The notes below the pieces were generated by a model, which had not been told where the DNA came from, made no database searches, and was given only the letters and a program-made list of their open reading frames with translations. This document shows, in pieces, positions 47,281-60,110 of a DNA stretch of 64,000 nt. Made by a program: the position numbers and the translations under genes. The DNA comes from Camellia lanceoleosa (Eukaryota; Streptophyta; Magnoliopsida; Ericales; Theaceae): contig CM045758.1 in assembly GCA_025200525.1 (NCBI GenBank), forward strand, positions 169,336,101 to 169,400,100, read 5' to 3'. Positions within the stretch are counted from its first letter, which is position 1. Every line of letters begins with the position of its first letter.

Positions 47281-49394
47281 ATAGAATAAACAACTTTGTC
47301 TTAATTTTTTTACCTTCTCTCCTTATCATATTTTAATTGAATAATTTTATCCTAATTTCTTTATCTTAATTTTGTTTGTCATAATCGTTTGGCCCTCTTA
47401 ACTATCAAAGTTTAAGTGAATAATTTTTCCCCTAGTTTTGTTTGTCCTAATTTTGTTCCAATAATTTGTGTTTTGCTATTGGATAGACAATGGATTGTGA
47501 TTTATATGGATTATGATTGTGTTATCAGATATCAGTGTATAATGTTAGTTGTGTTAATTATAGCTAAATTATAAAATAACAAGGTCATATTTTATCTTTT
47601 TTTAATATTTGTATTGATTTCTTCATATCTTAATATATAAAAGTAATTTTTAATTTATAATTTTAATGATTATAAATGTAAGGAAACTTTTTGGGGCTAC
47701 TAACCATTAAAAAAATAAAAATTAACATATATCAAGCCACATATAAATCAAATTGTGATTTTTTTTTTTTTGAGATGTTAAACATTTTCCTTAATTATAT
47801 GATCTCTTCCGTGTAGATTTCTTTGGATGCTCTTTTATTCCAATTTCATCAATTTTCCATTCAACTCCTAAAATACATACAAAATATAAAAATAAATAAA
47901 ATAAGTCTAAATTAAATATAAAATAGGTCTAATAAAATATAATTTAAGGATATAAAATATGCACAATAATAGATGCCATTAAATTTTTTCGTTACGCTAT
48001 TAATCTAAGGGATTGCTTGTGATGATCTAAGTAAGTGTATTTTTTAAATTTCTACAAAATGATGTGTAAAAAACTGGAGAAGTGATATCACCCAATAAGT
48101 ACACTTATTTAGGGGATGCCAAACAAACCCTAAATTACCCGAATACTCAATAATTAGACCATCTCCAACTCAAACTCAAATCTTTCATCAAATTTAAATT
48201 TTATGAAAATTTGGTGAAAACGGTATTGTGACTGTTTCACCAAATTGGTGTTAAATGAAGGGAACCCTACTTTTTTTTATCAAATTATGGAAATGTTTAA
48301 CCTTTCATCAAATCTTGCAAGTGAACATCAGAGGACGACCGGATAAATGACCTGTCGATTAACTGGGTAGACGTTCGAATTGGGAAAAAATTTAAAGAAA
48401 ATTTACACTAGATCGGATGACCGCCATGGCATCCTCCTGGTCGTCCTTTCAATCAACCGATGGTTTCATGAAAATTAAAAATTTAACATTAAAATGCTTA
48501 ATATCAAATAAAACTTTTAACTCAAATCTTTACTTAAATTTGACACCTACTAATATGGATTGTGTTGACTGAAGTGGTGACAAGTTGTACATTACATAGA
48601 AAATATCTACATCGGCCAATCACTTGGGGAGTCTTTGTACATGACACACAAAAGTATCATCGCCAACCACTTGGTATCGTGTGCGACAACAAAGTTTGTA
48701 CATTGGATGTATATTGTACCACGAAACTATCCACATCGATGATTGACAACAAGTGATTGGGCAACCATTACAATGTACATTACATAGAAAATATCCACAT
48801 CGGCTTCACATGTTTTTTTTTTCTTCTTTTTCACATGACATGCAGATCAACTATCTTCATCATCTGGTGGTATAAATTGAGAATGATGGTGGATCAGTCC
48901 CTTTAAACATACCATTGATAAGAAATTTTTTCACTTTGAAAATGCCTAGTTTCTCCCCTAAATCCAAAACTAACTACCATGTTCGATCCATTAGCTCACA
49001 GGCTCGATCACACCCAACCGCACACCGAATCGAACAATAGCTCACCAAACTCAAGATACAGAAATCATCGTCCTCTTCCTCAAATCAGAGGCGATTAGCA
49101 TTAACAACGGCCTCAAAGATTATGCATTGAACAACTTCTTGCTCTGCCACTCACCTAACAAGCTCAAAAAAACCAAAAACGGGTGATCAAATTGTTAGAA
49201 GAGTTCGTTAAATACATAGATATATACAGCAACACAACGGATTCAATTTTGGAAATAAAGTCAAATCTTCAAACCCTTCAATCCGTTCTTCGGAGAAGAA
49301 AAATTGGTATTGCTATCAACGATTATAAGTGCTCTAGTAAGAAGATGAAGAAGGAAGTTTCGAAATCACTTGCGGAATTGATGAAATTGGATAG
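47156..49394. repeat. unit Y, copy 2, left part
   Basis: Parallel to 39656-41880, including the (CTT)n(CT)n microsatellite at 47210-47279. It stops abruptly at the LTR at 49395 and resumes at 60737. Confidence 0.85.
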
Positions 49395-50029
49395 TGAGAG
49401 GGTAATTTATGTGAACTGGGGCCGAGCTAGGTCCAGGTGTTGAAATGGACCGAGCTATGAACCGAGGTAATGGGCTACATAGCTTGGTCCTTGATCCCAT
49501 TAGCTCAGCTAAAGATGGCTGCTAATAGCCTGGTATGGGTACTCTGAACTGAAGTATAAGTGGACCGAGGACTAAGCTAGGCGATGCCCAGGATAGCACC
49601 AATTTGAGTGGCGTGAGTTAAAAGCGGTGTGTCAGGCAAGGTAGTGTTAGCTCGGTTGTGCTGCTACCAGACCGTGGTGGAACCATCTCACTTGGTTAAG
49701 TAGTGAGGAGGGTGTAAAAAGATAAGCATTATCTTAGTGATTCCTAGAAGGACTGTACTAGGAAGAGTTGATGTCCTACTAGGATTGTGCCAGGTGGAAT
49801 CTATAAATGCTCATGACAAGACCTATGTATAGGTATCACAAATTTTATCCTAAAAAACACAGAGCTTTTTGTCTATTATCTATTTGCTGACTTAGGCATC
49901 GGAGGGGTATCCAACACACACCCGCCGGCTAGCTCACGTTTATGTTTTTAGGTAGCAAAGTGACGACGTTTAGAGGAGTGCAAACTTGATCAACTGGATT
50001 CTATGAGAAGATTATTTCGTGCTCGTACA
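49395..50029 (+). repeat. 5' LTR of gypsy element 2
   Basis: 635 bp, starting TGAGAGGGTAATTTATGTG and ending GTGCTCGTACA. It has a TATA box TCTATAAATG at about 49800. The next bases, TTGGCTCCGTTTGTGGG at 50031, occupy the primer-binding position; plant relatives often have a GGCGCCG core there, so CpG decay is inferred. Confidence 0.9.
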
Positions 50030-50099
50030 ATTGGCTCCGTTTGTGGGAAGAACAAAGAACAAGACCTTTTGATCAAGTTTTCCTCATTAGTTGAAGTCA

Positions 50100-51278
50100 A
50101 TGGCGCATAATGAAGATTTGCCACAATCTGCTATTGATGGGTAAACCCCGGAGGGGGCTGGGAGGCGCGAAGGTTTACCTTCTATCCCATCCATAGAAAA
50201 ATTAGACCCTAGCTTAGAACTCCTTGAGGACACATGGGAGAGGCAGGTGCAGTCCTCGTCACTCTTAAAGTCCTGAAAGGCAGAGGCGGAGGTTGGATCC
50301 TTAAGTTTTGGAGGATCACGTGAGGGAGCAAGACGAATTAATAAGGAGGATGGTGGCAGACATGAAGTCTATGAAGCGCCAGATAAAGGGTAAAGGGGTG
50401 GCGACGGAAGAGGGGTGCAAAGGCAACATGCTCTCTTATCACTCGGAAGATCGTGACAGATAAGTCACATCATCACAAGTTGAAAGTAGGAGCCTCATAA
50501 CAGGCGACACTCAATCAAGGACTTCCAGGACTCGTTACTCCAGGTCTGAGAGAACGAGAACTGAAAGGTCGCATATGGAAGGAAGCAGCTATCCGCCCTT
50601 GCACACACACCAACGACATCTAGGCACACGGAGTTACCTAGGTCAGCAGACCTGCGAATAGTGCTAGAGGAGAGGGCCCGATGGAAGGAGGACACCAGGA
50701 CTCGTGACCTTCATTGGGTTTTATCCCTACAGCGATTGGCCCCTAGGACACATGGAAGTGTCGAGGTAAGGATGCCAATGCCACGCCTTGCGTACGAACC
50801 AACAGATAAAATGTTAGCGAAGTTACAGAGCTCGCCATTCATTCTGGCAATTGAGAACACAACACTACCCTTAGGCTTCCACCAGCCCAAATTTATCACT
50901 TATGAGGGGAAATCAGACCCTTACATGCACTTAAGCCACTTTCGCCAAGTTATGGCAGTATACCGGCGAAACGAGGCTCTAATGTGTGTCCTGTTTCCTT
51001 TCAGCCTTGGTGACTTGGGTCTAACATGGTTTGAAAGGTTGCTGGAAGGCAGCATTGCCTCATGGGCGCAGTTGGTAGAGGCATTTGTGACTAGATTCAT
51101 AACGAATACTAAGACACCAGTGGAGATTGACCAACTACTCTCCATTGACATGGGCGAGAAGGAAACACTGAGGTCTTACAACAGTCAATATTGGAAGACT
51201 TTCAACCAAATTGGGGACTGCCCTACAAATCTCACCATCACACAGTACAAACGGGGTTTACCGATCGATAACAAGTGA
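50100..51278 (+). pseudogene. gag of gypsy element 2
   Basis: The likely start is the ATG at 50100, but a stop follows after 15 codons. The conserved capsid part is open from 50661 to 51278 (205 residues): LQSSPFILAIENTTLPLGFH, FITYEGKSDPYMHLSHFRQV, FPFSLGDLGLTWFERL, SIASWAQLVEAFVTRF and SYNSQYWKTFNQI, the Retrotrans_gag pattern. Structural protein of the particle; broken here. Confidence 0.85.
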
Positions 51279-51939
51279 GGGATTCAAAGATGATGATGCC
51301 ACCCCTCACGATAGAGGCCCTAATGGAGAGAGTGCATCAACATATCTGGGTACAAGAAGACAGTGCTTGTGCTAAAGCAAAATCTGGCACAACAGTGATG
51401 CTGGACAAAAAGACTGCAGCAAAAGTCAACATAGTAAAATAACCAAGCAAGAACGGTTGAGGCAGATAAGCCAACAGAGAGGGCCACCAAACAAGGAAGG
51501 TGAGAGTTAAATGCGCTATTACCACAGTATTCAACAAACCTATCTACCGAATTTTTTGTGAGATACGCGATGAACCCTTCGTTTGATGGCCAGCCAAGTT
51601 GAGAGAAGCACAAAGACGTTACGATGAGAGGTATCGTTGCACCTTCCATGATGAAAAGGGGCACCAAACTGAAAATTGCACACCATTAAGGCAACATCTA
51701 GAAGAGTTTGTGGCCGGTCACTGGACGATATATAGAAGGAGAATGACTAGCCCCGGGACCACACGGTAAGCGGGATAATCGGCGGCCCACCTCAAGGCAT
51801 AATCAACGTTATCGTGGGATCGTCAAACTGGCGGGTATGTGAGGTTAGAGGATGATCAAAAGGCGAGAACTTAAGAGAGGTACTAAGTGCCTGACCCACC
51901 GTCAAGAGGGAAAGCGGAGGCAACAAGCGTCATCTCCTT

Positions 51940-52350
51940 CTCGACATGGATCTAACAAGGCTACATTGTCCTCATAATGGCGCATTAGTGGTCACTTTGC
52001 CTATCAAGAATTTTGACATCAAATGGATTCTAATTGACCAAGGAAGCTCATGTGAGATAATGTATTACGAGACCTTCAGCGGCTAAAATTGGAGGATAAA
52101 GACTTGGCGCTGCGACATCTCCCTAGTCGGTTTCAACTTGATGCCAAAATGGCGGTGGGTAAGATAATTACGCTAGTCAAGGCGGGAAGAATGACAAAAA
52201 TGTGGAGTTTTGGGTATTGAAGGTCCTTCCACTTACGACATAATCTTGAGAAGAGCATGGTTGCACGTCATGCGTTGGTGGCATCAACCTATCATCGGAC
52301 ATTATGGTTTCCCAATGGCGGGGTGATTGAAAAAGTCTTAGGAGTCCAAA
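51940..52350 (+). pseudogene. protease region of gypsy element 2
   Basis: Around 52010-52075 the frame IKWILIDQGSSCEIMYYETF gives the aspartic protease active site in the DQGSS form usual for this group. Downstream text (PSTYDIILRRAWLH-like, 52225-52265) matches the second protease motif, but frames change and stops occur. Confidence 0.65.
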
Positions 52351-52379
52351 TGATGTCGTCTGATGTTTCATCAAGGTAA

Positions 52380-54021
52380 ATGGCGGTGTGTTACAAAAGG
52401 GTTTGTGCAGATGGTGGAGGGCGAAAGCAACGAATTGTTTGTAGATGTAAACGGCAAGCGAGAACAAAAGCGATGGAAGACTTAGTTGAGGTAAGGATAG
52501 ATGAAAAGAACCCAGAAAAATTCTTTTTGCTCAACTCGTCTTTGTCCAGTACTAAGAGAATAGAGGTCATGGAAATCTTAACCTCTAACATCGAAGTGTT
52601 TGCCTGGACACCATACGACATGACTGGCATTGACCCAAATTTCATCTGCCATCAACTTAATGTCCATCCAACTGCCAGACCAATTATTCAGCGAACTCGC
52701 CGATCGACACTCCACTCTGTGAGATAGTGGTAGAAGAAGTAGGAAACTTCTTTGGAGGCGGGAGCCATCGAGAAGTATACTATCCTAGGTGGATCTCCAA
52801 CATTGTAGTAGTGCCAAGAAGAACGGCAATTGCGCATTTGCGTGGACTACAAAACAATTAACAAAGCATGCCCAAAGGCAGTTTCCCCCTACCACGGATA
52901 GACTAACTGGTGGACCTGACAGCAAGACATAACCGACTTAGCTTCCTTGATGTGTATCGGGGTTACCATTAGATCGCTATGTGCGAACCGGACTAGGAGG
53001 TCATGTCATTTACAACACCCAGAGGACTATACTATTAAAAGGTCATGCCTTTTGGCCTAAAAAACACAGGGGCTACGTTCTAACGGATGGTCATCAAAAT
53101 GTTTGAACCATTGTTAGGCAAAACAATGGAGGCTTACATAGATGACATGGTGGTCAAAAGCAGAGATGAGAAGGACTATCTCAAGGACCTAGATGAAATG
53201 TTTCAAATTTTGAAGTCCCACAAGTTGTGTCTAAACGCATTTAAGTGCGCATTTGGCGTGGGGTCAAGCAAATTTCTGGGCTTTTTAGTGACCAACCGGG
53301 GTATGGAAGTTGATCTCTCTTAGATCAAAGCCATCCAAGATCTTAAGAGGCCCAACACAGTTAAAGAAGTATAGCATCTCACTGGCCTAGCAGCTGCGCT
53401 CAACCGGTTCATAAGTCGGTCGTCAGACAGGTGTTGACCATTCTTCCAAGCACTAAAAGCCAAATGTGAGTGGGATAATGAGTGTGATCGCACCCTAGAA
53501 AGCTTGAAAGACTACATGACCTCTTTTCCGTTGTTAGTAACCCCGGTACCAGGAGAAGAGCTCTTTTGTATATGATTTCATAACATGCGATCGGTATGAT
53601 GTTGTTTAGAAGCGAGAGAATGCAACACCTACCTATCTTTTATGTTAGCAAGACTTTGCTAGGCGCTGAAACAAGATACCTACCATTGGAAAAGTTGGCC
53701 TTAGCTTTGATGATGGCCTCAAGAATGTTGACACACTATTTCCATGCCCACACCGTGATTGTCCTAACGGCTTTCCCCTTAAAGGCCTTGTTTGAGAGGG
53801 CAAATTTTTTTGGACGAATCTTGAAATGGGCAGTGGAGTTGGGGCAGTTCGATATCAAGTTTCAACCAAGAACCGCAATAAAAGCCCAAGCTTTAGCAGA
53901 CTTTGTGGCCAAGTTCACGCTAGGAAGTCATCATGTCTGCCCGATCGATTTGACCGGTGCAACCGAAAGAAGGGGAAAAAGTACCGCGGAAACTGTGCAG
54001 TCCCCAAAGCAGGACGCCTAG
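52380..54021 (+). pseudogene. reverse transcriptase and RNase H of gypsy element 2
   Basis: Pieces in order: IEVMEILTSNIEVFAWTPYD, GIDPNFICHQLNV (52560-52670), ICVDYKTINKACPK (about 52835), the catalytic loop [10 protein letters not shown] (about 53133, both Asp present), [20 protein letters not shown], then RNase H LPIFYVSKTLLGAETRYLPL and LADFVAKFT (53620-53920). Stops at 52725 and 53321 and several frameshifts separate the blocks. The YIDD loop itself is intact. Confidence 0.85.
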
Positions 54022-54199
54022 CTACATAGCAAGCCATATAGGTTTGAGGACAGAAAAAAATTAACATACCATGCTATTCCCAGTGGGGACTCACTAAAAA
54101 GTAAAGACTTGAGGTAGTCAGATAGTGAAGATCAAATCCGATGCGGACATTGACACGGAAGAAAATATTAGCAACACCCCTAATCCTAAGACATCATCA

Positions 54200-54812
54200 G
54201 GTCTCTCTCTACTTGCGGAAGCTATTCGTTGGAGAGATGTGAAAACTCTTCGTGGATGGAACATCCAACGAGCCTTGTGTAGGACTTGGCATAGTCCTCA
54301 TCTCTCTAGATGGCCTAACAATTGAACAAGCAGTCAACTTTGGCTTCCCAGCATCCAACAACGAGGCGGAGTATGAAGCATTGCTAGTAGGCTTAAAATC
54401 AACACTTTACATGAAGGTCACTGAGCTGATGGCATACAATGACTCCCAGCTGGTAGTCAACTAGATTTCAGGCGACTACGAGACAAAAGATGATAGAATG
54501 GCTAAGTACCATGAGTTGGTCAGAAAAGAGATCATGAAGTTCGAAGTAGTCCGGATAGAGCAGATCGGCCGAGAGGAAAATAGTATAGCAGACGAGTTGG
54601 CCAGTTTTGCATCAATGGCAGATACATCTATCTCACACCCATTACTGATCAACTTCCTACCCAGACTGAGTATAGAAGAACCCGAAGTAGCCAAGGCATG
54701 TTGTGCCGAACTAGGCCCATCCTGGATGGACCTCATCATAGTATTTTTAAAAGATGGATTCTTGCTTGAAGAAAAGAAAGAAGCCAACAAAATTAGAGCA
54801 AAATCACAGTGA
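54200..54812 (+). pseudogene. second (archaeal-type) RNase H of gypsy element 2
   Basis: [47 protein letters not shown] (54248-54464), then RMAKYHELVRKEIMKFEVVR, REENSIADELASFAS. The acids Asp, Glu, Asp and a final Asp are in the expected places. A TAG after LVVN (54462-54464) and a frameshift near 54250 break it. The doubled RNase H supports Tat-group placement. Confidence 0.8.
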
Positions 54813-55959
54813 TTTTGGCTTTCCCCATCACTAGCATTGTACAAAAAATCCTTCACAGGACCTTACTTGAAATGTGTCCATCGGAAGGTCGAGGCATTTT
54901 TGTTCGAAATACCACGAAACCTGCGAAGCAACCAAAGGGAAGATCATTGGCCTCTGAGCAATTTACAAGGATAGTGGTAGTCGTACATGCAAGTAGATTC
55001 GAGAAAAACATGTCAAGAAGTCGAGAAATGTCGAAGTTTGCACCAAATATATCAACCAGCCAGAGAGCTTCTACCATTAACTAGCCCATGGCCCTTCGCA
55101 ATGTGGGGCCTGGACATAGTGGGACCACTTCCAACTGCACCTGGTAACAGAAAGCTCTTTCTCACAGCAGCAGACTACTTCACAAAGTGGGTGGAGGTAG
55201 AAGCACTCGCATCAATAAAGAAGAAGGATGTTAATAAGTTCGTCTGGCAAAATATCATAACTCGATTCGGCATACCCAAGGCTCTAATATTTGACAAAGG
55301 CACACAGTTCGATAACAAAATCTTCTGGGGCTTTTGCAAAGAATACAAGATAGAATTTTACAACTCTATACCAGCATACCCTCAAACGAATGGCTAGCCT
55401 GAAGCTTCCAACAAAATCGTCTTAGATGGTTTGAAGAAGAGATTTGAGAGAGCAAAAGGCAAATGGGCTGAGGAGCTTCCTCATGTTTTATGGGCTTATG
55501 GTACCACACCTCGGCGATCAATTGAAGAAATGCCTTTTTCTTTAGCCTATGGCATGGAGGCAGTAATCCCGCTGGAAGTAAGCCTCCCTACTATTAGAAG
55601 TGAAAATTTTGACCCAAACTTGAATGGTGAAACCATAACCTTGGAACTCAACCTTGTGGAAGAAAGAAGGGAAAGAGCACTAGTTCACATTGCCTCATAT
55701 CAGCAAGAGTTATCCAAAAAAATATAACAAAATAGTGCACCCAAGGCAATTCAAGATTGGAGACTGGGTACTGCGCAAAGTAATGGGCAACACTTTGGTA
55801 CCTGAAGATAGCAAGTTAGGATCTAACTGGAAAGGACCATACAAAGTGATTGGTTTTGTAGGAAAAGAGGCATATCACTTGGAAGATATAGATAACAAAG
55901 CTATTCCCAAGCCATGGAACATGGCCAATCTCAAACTATTTTTTCTAGCTTCTCCTTAA
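54813..55959 (+). pseudogene. integrase of gypsy element 2
   Basis: The zinc finger is decayed near 54860-55030. The core is well kept: WGLDIVGPLPTAPGNRK (first Asp), DYFTKWVEVEAL, RFGIPKALIFDKGTQFDNK (second Asp), then NG, a TAG stop at 55396, and PEASNKIV with the third acid Glu present. The C-terminal part includes HVLWAYGTTPRRS, PFSLAYGMEAVIP and a GPYKVIGF module (about 55840). The frame shifts near 55715. Better preserved than element 1. Confidence 0.85.
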
Positions 55960-56067
55960 AATACTTGTAATTTTTCTTTTTTTTCAAATAAAGCAAGAAG
56001 TTTTTTCTAGCACAATTCTTTCTACTGTAAAAACTTGTCATAATCATTGCCAACAAGGGGCAATAAA

Positions 56068-56835
56068 GAAGGTTAGCGAGTTTGACCAATATTTAGCTCT
56101 CTTGGTAGAGATAAGGATCTAGGTTGAAGAAGGTTGGCAGGTTTGACCAACACTTTTTCAGTCGAGATAAGGACCTAGCCTGAAGAAAGTTGGCAGGTTT
56201 GACCAATATTTAGCTCTCTTCAGTCGAGATAAGGATCTAGGCTGAAGAAGGTTGGTAGGTTTGACCAACACTTTTTCTTCTTCAGCTGAGATAAAGATCT
56301 AGGCTAAAGAAGGTTGGCAGGATTGACCAACACTTAGTTCTCTTCTTGGTAGAGATAAGGATCTAAATTTGAAGAAGGTTAACGATTTAACCAAATATTT
56401 TTTTTCCTTGGTGAGATAAGGATCTAGATTTGAAGAAGGTTAACAAGATTGACCAACACTTAGTTCTCTTCTTGGTGAGATAAGGATCTAGGCTAAAGAA
56501 GGTTGTGAGTTTGACCAACATTTAGTTCTCTTCTTGACCAAGATAAGGATCTAGGTGAAGAAGGTTCTTGATTTGACCAAACACTTTTTCTTCTTTAGTA
56601 GAGATAAGGATCTAGGTGAAGAAGGTTAATAGGATTGACCAACATTTAGTTCTCTTCTTGACGAGATAAGGATCTAGAAGTGAAGAAGGTTAATAAGATT
56701 GACCAACATTTAATTCTCTTCTTGGTAGAGATAAGGATCTAGGCTAAAGAAAGTTGACAGGTATGGCCAACATTTTTTCGGGCTCTTGGACTGAGATGAC
56801 TATCTCGGCCAAAGAAGGTTGGCAGGATTAGGTAA
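56068..56835. repeat. 60-bp tandem array, about 12 units, in gypsy element 2
   Basis: Units of 56-68 bp repeat GAAGAAGGTTGGCAGGTTTG, ACCAACACTT and GAGATAAGGATCTAGG. GATAAGGATCTAGG variants fall near 56109, 56165, 56227, 56287, 56345, 56411, 56480, 56541, 56602, 56660 and 56727, with a last decayed one near 56797. Many units contain GTTGG...CCAAC, a small inverted repeat. No long open frame. Confidence 0.9.
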
Positions 56836-57006
56836 GGCCTAGCTAAATTAGTCTGGCTTGGCATGGTGCAAAACATTAAAACACAGCAACCAAGCAAAAA
56901 AAAAAAAAAAAAATGTAAAGATGAAGCTTTTTTCATTTCATTACTAAGAAAATACAAGAGGAGGGGCTTGTAGCCCAATTACATTTCTTAAAAAGGAAAA
57001 AGGAAA

Positions 57007-58364
57007 TTAAGCAAACAAATCATCTAGGTCGGCGTCCAAATCGACCCGGAACTCGCCTAATGGTAGGTCGGCTACAGCATTAGCCCCCTGGTTAGGCTCG
57101 GTCATAGGTGTTTCGTCAACTACCCTGTGCAAGGCTTGGCTGGAGTCCACTGGAGTAGGAGAGACAGAATGGCGGCCGAGTTGAGTGTTGGAAGCATTAT
57201 GTGGAGCAGGGACCTCATCCTCCTCCCCCTCTTGAAGGAACTTTTGTTGGATTGCGTTAGTATAGTCCACCATATATCCCGGTATGAAGTGGGGAGGGGA
57301 ATTCAGGAAGACCTCGGAGTCATGTCCGTAACCGAGCTTTTCAGCAACGGCCTTCTAACCGCACTTAAAGAAAATATCCTTTGCAGTTTCGCATTGTTGG
57401 ACATAAGTCTCTTCTCCTTCCTTGAAGCCTCGGTCCTCTGTGTCCTGCAGATTCTTCTTTACCTCTGCCAACTCGGCATTCTTCTTTCTCTCCAGCTTCG
57501 CCAACTCCTGCAGGTAGCAGTCTTTCTTCTCGGCCAATGCTTTCTGTTTGTCAGCCTCTGCTGTGCTGACCAGTTCGGCTAGCCTTACATTTTCAATTTC
57601 TAGCTCGGCCAGCTTGGCCTTAGCCTCTTTTAGCTCGGCTGCCTTAGCATCTGCGTCAGCAATGGTTGACCGCGCCGTCTTTCGTAGCTCAAGTACTCAT
57701 TTATGTGCCACTTGGCTTTTCTGCAAGGCCTACAGAATATTCAAAACGGTTATAGAAAAACCAAAGAATTGGGACCATCTTGGTATCATTTGTTCAATTG
57801 TAGCGATTTTGAAACTTACCAATATCATCGACTTAGACACCGAGCGAATGGCCTTCAGCTCGGTCAGGTCCTCATGCCGCTCCATGTCAGCAGGCAGGGA
57901 AACGCTCTTCGCCAAATTGAAGGCCAGAAGATGATCCTTCTCGGCACTAACAGAGTCAAAGGCTGTTATTGTGTGACCCCTGAAGGTGACAGATAGTTCC
58001 CACATCGGCGGTATGGAAAGATTTGAAGGGCTAGGTTGGTTGTAACCTTTGGATTGAGTTGTTTCTTGAAGCTCGGTTTCGGATGGCTCGGTGTCATCCT
58101 CATCCCTCAGGCGTTGTGTACATGGCCGCTTGTTTGGCGAGATAATGGCTTCGGGTTATGGGGAGGACACCACGACCTCGTGTGTTTGACGGCTTGTGGT
58201 GCCTTGGTTTGAACATTGGCGATTGAAGTTGTTGTTTGTTCGGTGATTAGGGCACGAACAGCACGACATTTGGCCATTTCTTGTTCTTCAGTGAGGGGAA
58301 TAGAGTTGATTTGGGACAAGTTTGGGTCCGATTTAGGTGATGGTTCAAGGAGAAAATCAGTCAC
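57007..58364 (-). pseudogene. antisense ORF of gypsy element 2, with a probable intron
   Basis: On the strand opposite to gag-pol a coding-like region reads RPCTQRLRDEDDTEPSETEL, MWELSVTFRGHTITAFDSV, EKDHLLAFNLAKSVSLPADM, EDLTELKAIRSVSKSMI. A likely intron follows (57819 down to 57730, GTAAGT to TGTAG, 90 bp). After it comes a long coiled coil (ADADAKAAELKEAKAKLAEL, LQELAKLERKKNAELAEVKK), then AVAEKLGYGHDSEVFLN and an acidic tail ending DLDADLDDLFA. Stops (after QVAHK and FFKCG) show decay. This matches in style the antisense ORFs known in some Tat-group elements; function unknown. Confidence 0.65.
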
Positions 58365-60110
58365 CTTGGTCTTCCTCCTTTCATTATATTGGTAGGTCGA
58401 TTCGAAGTTAAGCAGCTCGGCCTAACGGCGATAATGATGTCAGTCTTGACGAAGAGGCGTCTTGGTTGGCATATGGGTAATGTGATTTAAGCTGATTTAA
58501 GTTTGGACAAAAGAAAGACAAAACACTTGTGATTAGCCGTTGTAAAATTATAGCCTAGAACAACAAAACAAAAACAAAAATTAAAGCGAGGTATTCTTAC
58601 CAGATCCTTTATTCAGTTTACATTATAGCTCGATATCTGGCTTCGGATCTTCAAAATTGCGAAACTTCGAAAAAATTGTCATCATTCAAATCTTTATCCG
58701 GTGTATTTTTTATTGTTTCGTCTTAGCCTCTTCTTACCCTTAAATAGTGCACCCAACCATCGTCATTTTGGTGGCGAATATTGGTGAAAAAAGCTTGGCC
58801 AATCGAGGTTGAGTCGGCCGGATTTGGCTCGGTGATGCCATTTATTATGCTATAGATGTTGGTCTTTGAGTTGGGTTAGGCATAATCTTGTCTGTCTGAG
58901 GAACTCGCATATGAGTGGCTATCTGAGGCAGGAGGCCGGCCTCTACAATTGTTATTATGATGAAAGGCGAAGCCTAGTTTTCCCAGGCGTGGTATCTAGT
59001 TCGACTAAGGAAAGGTGGACATCGTGCAGGATATAGTAGTCTTTTCGAAATTCGGCGATGGCCCAGCGAGTTTACGAAGCAGTATTTGCCCATTAAACTT
59101 AAAGGTTGTTTAAAAAGTAGGCGACCTAGCTCGATGTTGAGGTGACTTTGATGGCTCGGTTGAGCAAATGGCGCCAAGGGGGCAAGTTACAAAGGTGTGC
59201 CTGGCCAACCTAGTCAAGTTTGTAAAGTGGAGATAAAAAGTGTTATGCCAAGATGACTGGACCGGGCTAAAGCAAGAAGGCAAAGTAAACACAACCCTAG
59301 GATGGTTAAATAGGTTAAAACCCATTCTTAGTTCGGTTGTGAGGCAAAATGGGCTCAAGGTTTTTAGCTCGGTTAAAGCAAGAAGGCAAATTAAACACAA
59401 CCCTAGGATGGTTAAATAGGTTAAAACCCGTTCTTAGTTTGGTTGTGAGGGAAAATGGGCTCAAGGTTTTTAGCTCGGTTATTAAGCACGAAGGATCCTA
59501 GTTCGGTCACGTATAGGCCTACCACAAATAGGTCCCTAGTTCGGTCGTAGTGCTATTTTGGATCAAAAGCTCATGTTCCAGATTAATTGAAAATCCAACT
59601 AAAAGGTTTTGAGGTCTGAGCATGTGGTTTCTGGGGTTTCAGTGATCGTTACACATACACGTGAAGCTAAAGTATTGCATTTTAGTAAATATATATATAT
59701 ATATATTATATATCCATGAGAATAACCAAAAAGAAAGGGGTTGAACAACTTATAGATTTAAACAAGAGGACAAAGACCGAATAGCGGGAATGCCAAGAAC
59801 ATGAGTGAAGCGAGGCTATGGTTTTTGTATAAGCACGAGAATGGGCAGATTTGTTCAAATTTTAAGTAGTACAAAGACGGTTGGGGTAAGTGTAGTAGAC
59901 TAGTGAAAGCACGCCACATGTTTAGAGGAATAAATGACGACTCAGGCGTGCTTGAGAGGTGGAATGACATGCAAAGCAAGCGACAAGGCGTTCTGGACGG
60001 GAAAATAGGTAGCCCGATAATATTTAAGCTCAGTTGGAGGCTTCAACATTTCACTCGGCTAGTAAAGAGTAATCCCAAATCATGCGTTGCAAATGGAATT
60101 AAGGGTCAAT
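58365..60110. other. distal 3' region of gypsy element 2
   Basis: No gene supported. GCTCGGTT- and GCTCGGCC-type phrases are frequent. A 106-bp direct duplication occupies 59268-59479. A short (TA)n lies at 59692-59706. Confidence 0.5.
59268..59479. repeat. 106-bp tandem duplication
   Basis: Two adjacent copies, each running from AAAGCAAGAAGGCAAA through CCCTAGGATGGTTAAATAGG to TTTTTAGCTCGGTT, with only a few differences, so they arose after the element inserted or by conversion. Confidence 0.85.

Noticed and set aside
56068..56835. CRISPR-like array
   Set aside because: Units are directly adjacent and diverged, without unique spacers; it is a tandem repeat in a plant retrotransposon.
56739..56978. 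Minus-strand ORF ending in the tandem array of gypsy element 2
   Set aside because: Built from the last array units and a poly(A) tract; no conserved motif.
57127..57934. Plus-strand ORFs of 151 and 128 codons
   Set aside because: They are mirror readings of the antisense coiled coil (Leu/Ser/Ala-rich shadows); the minus strand gives the meaningful protein.
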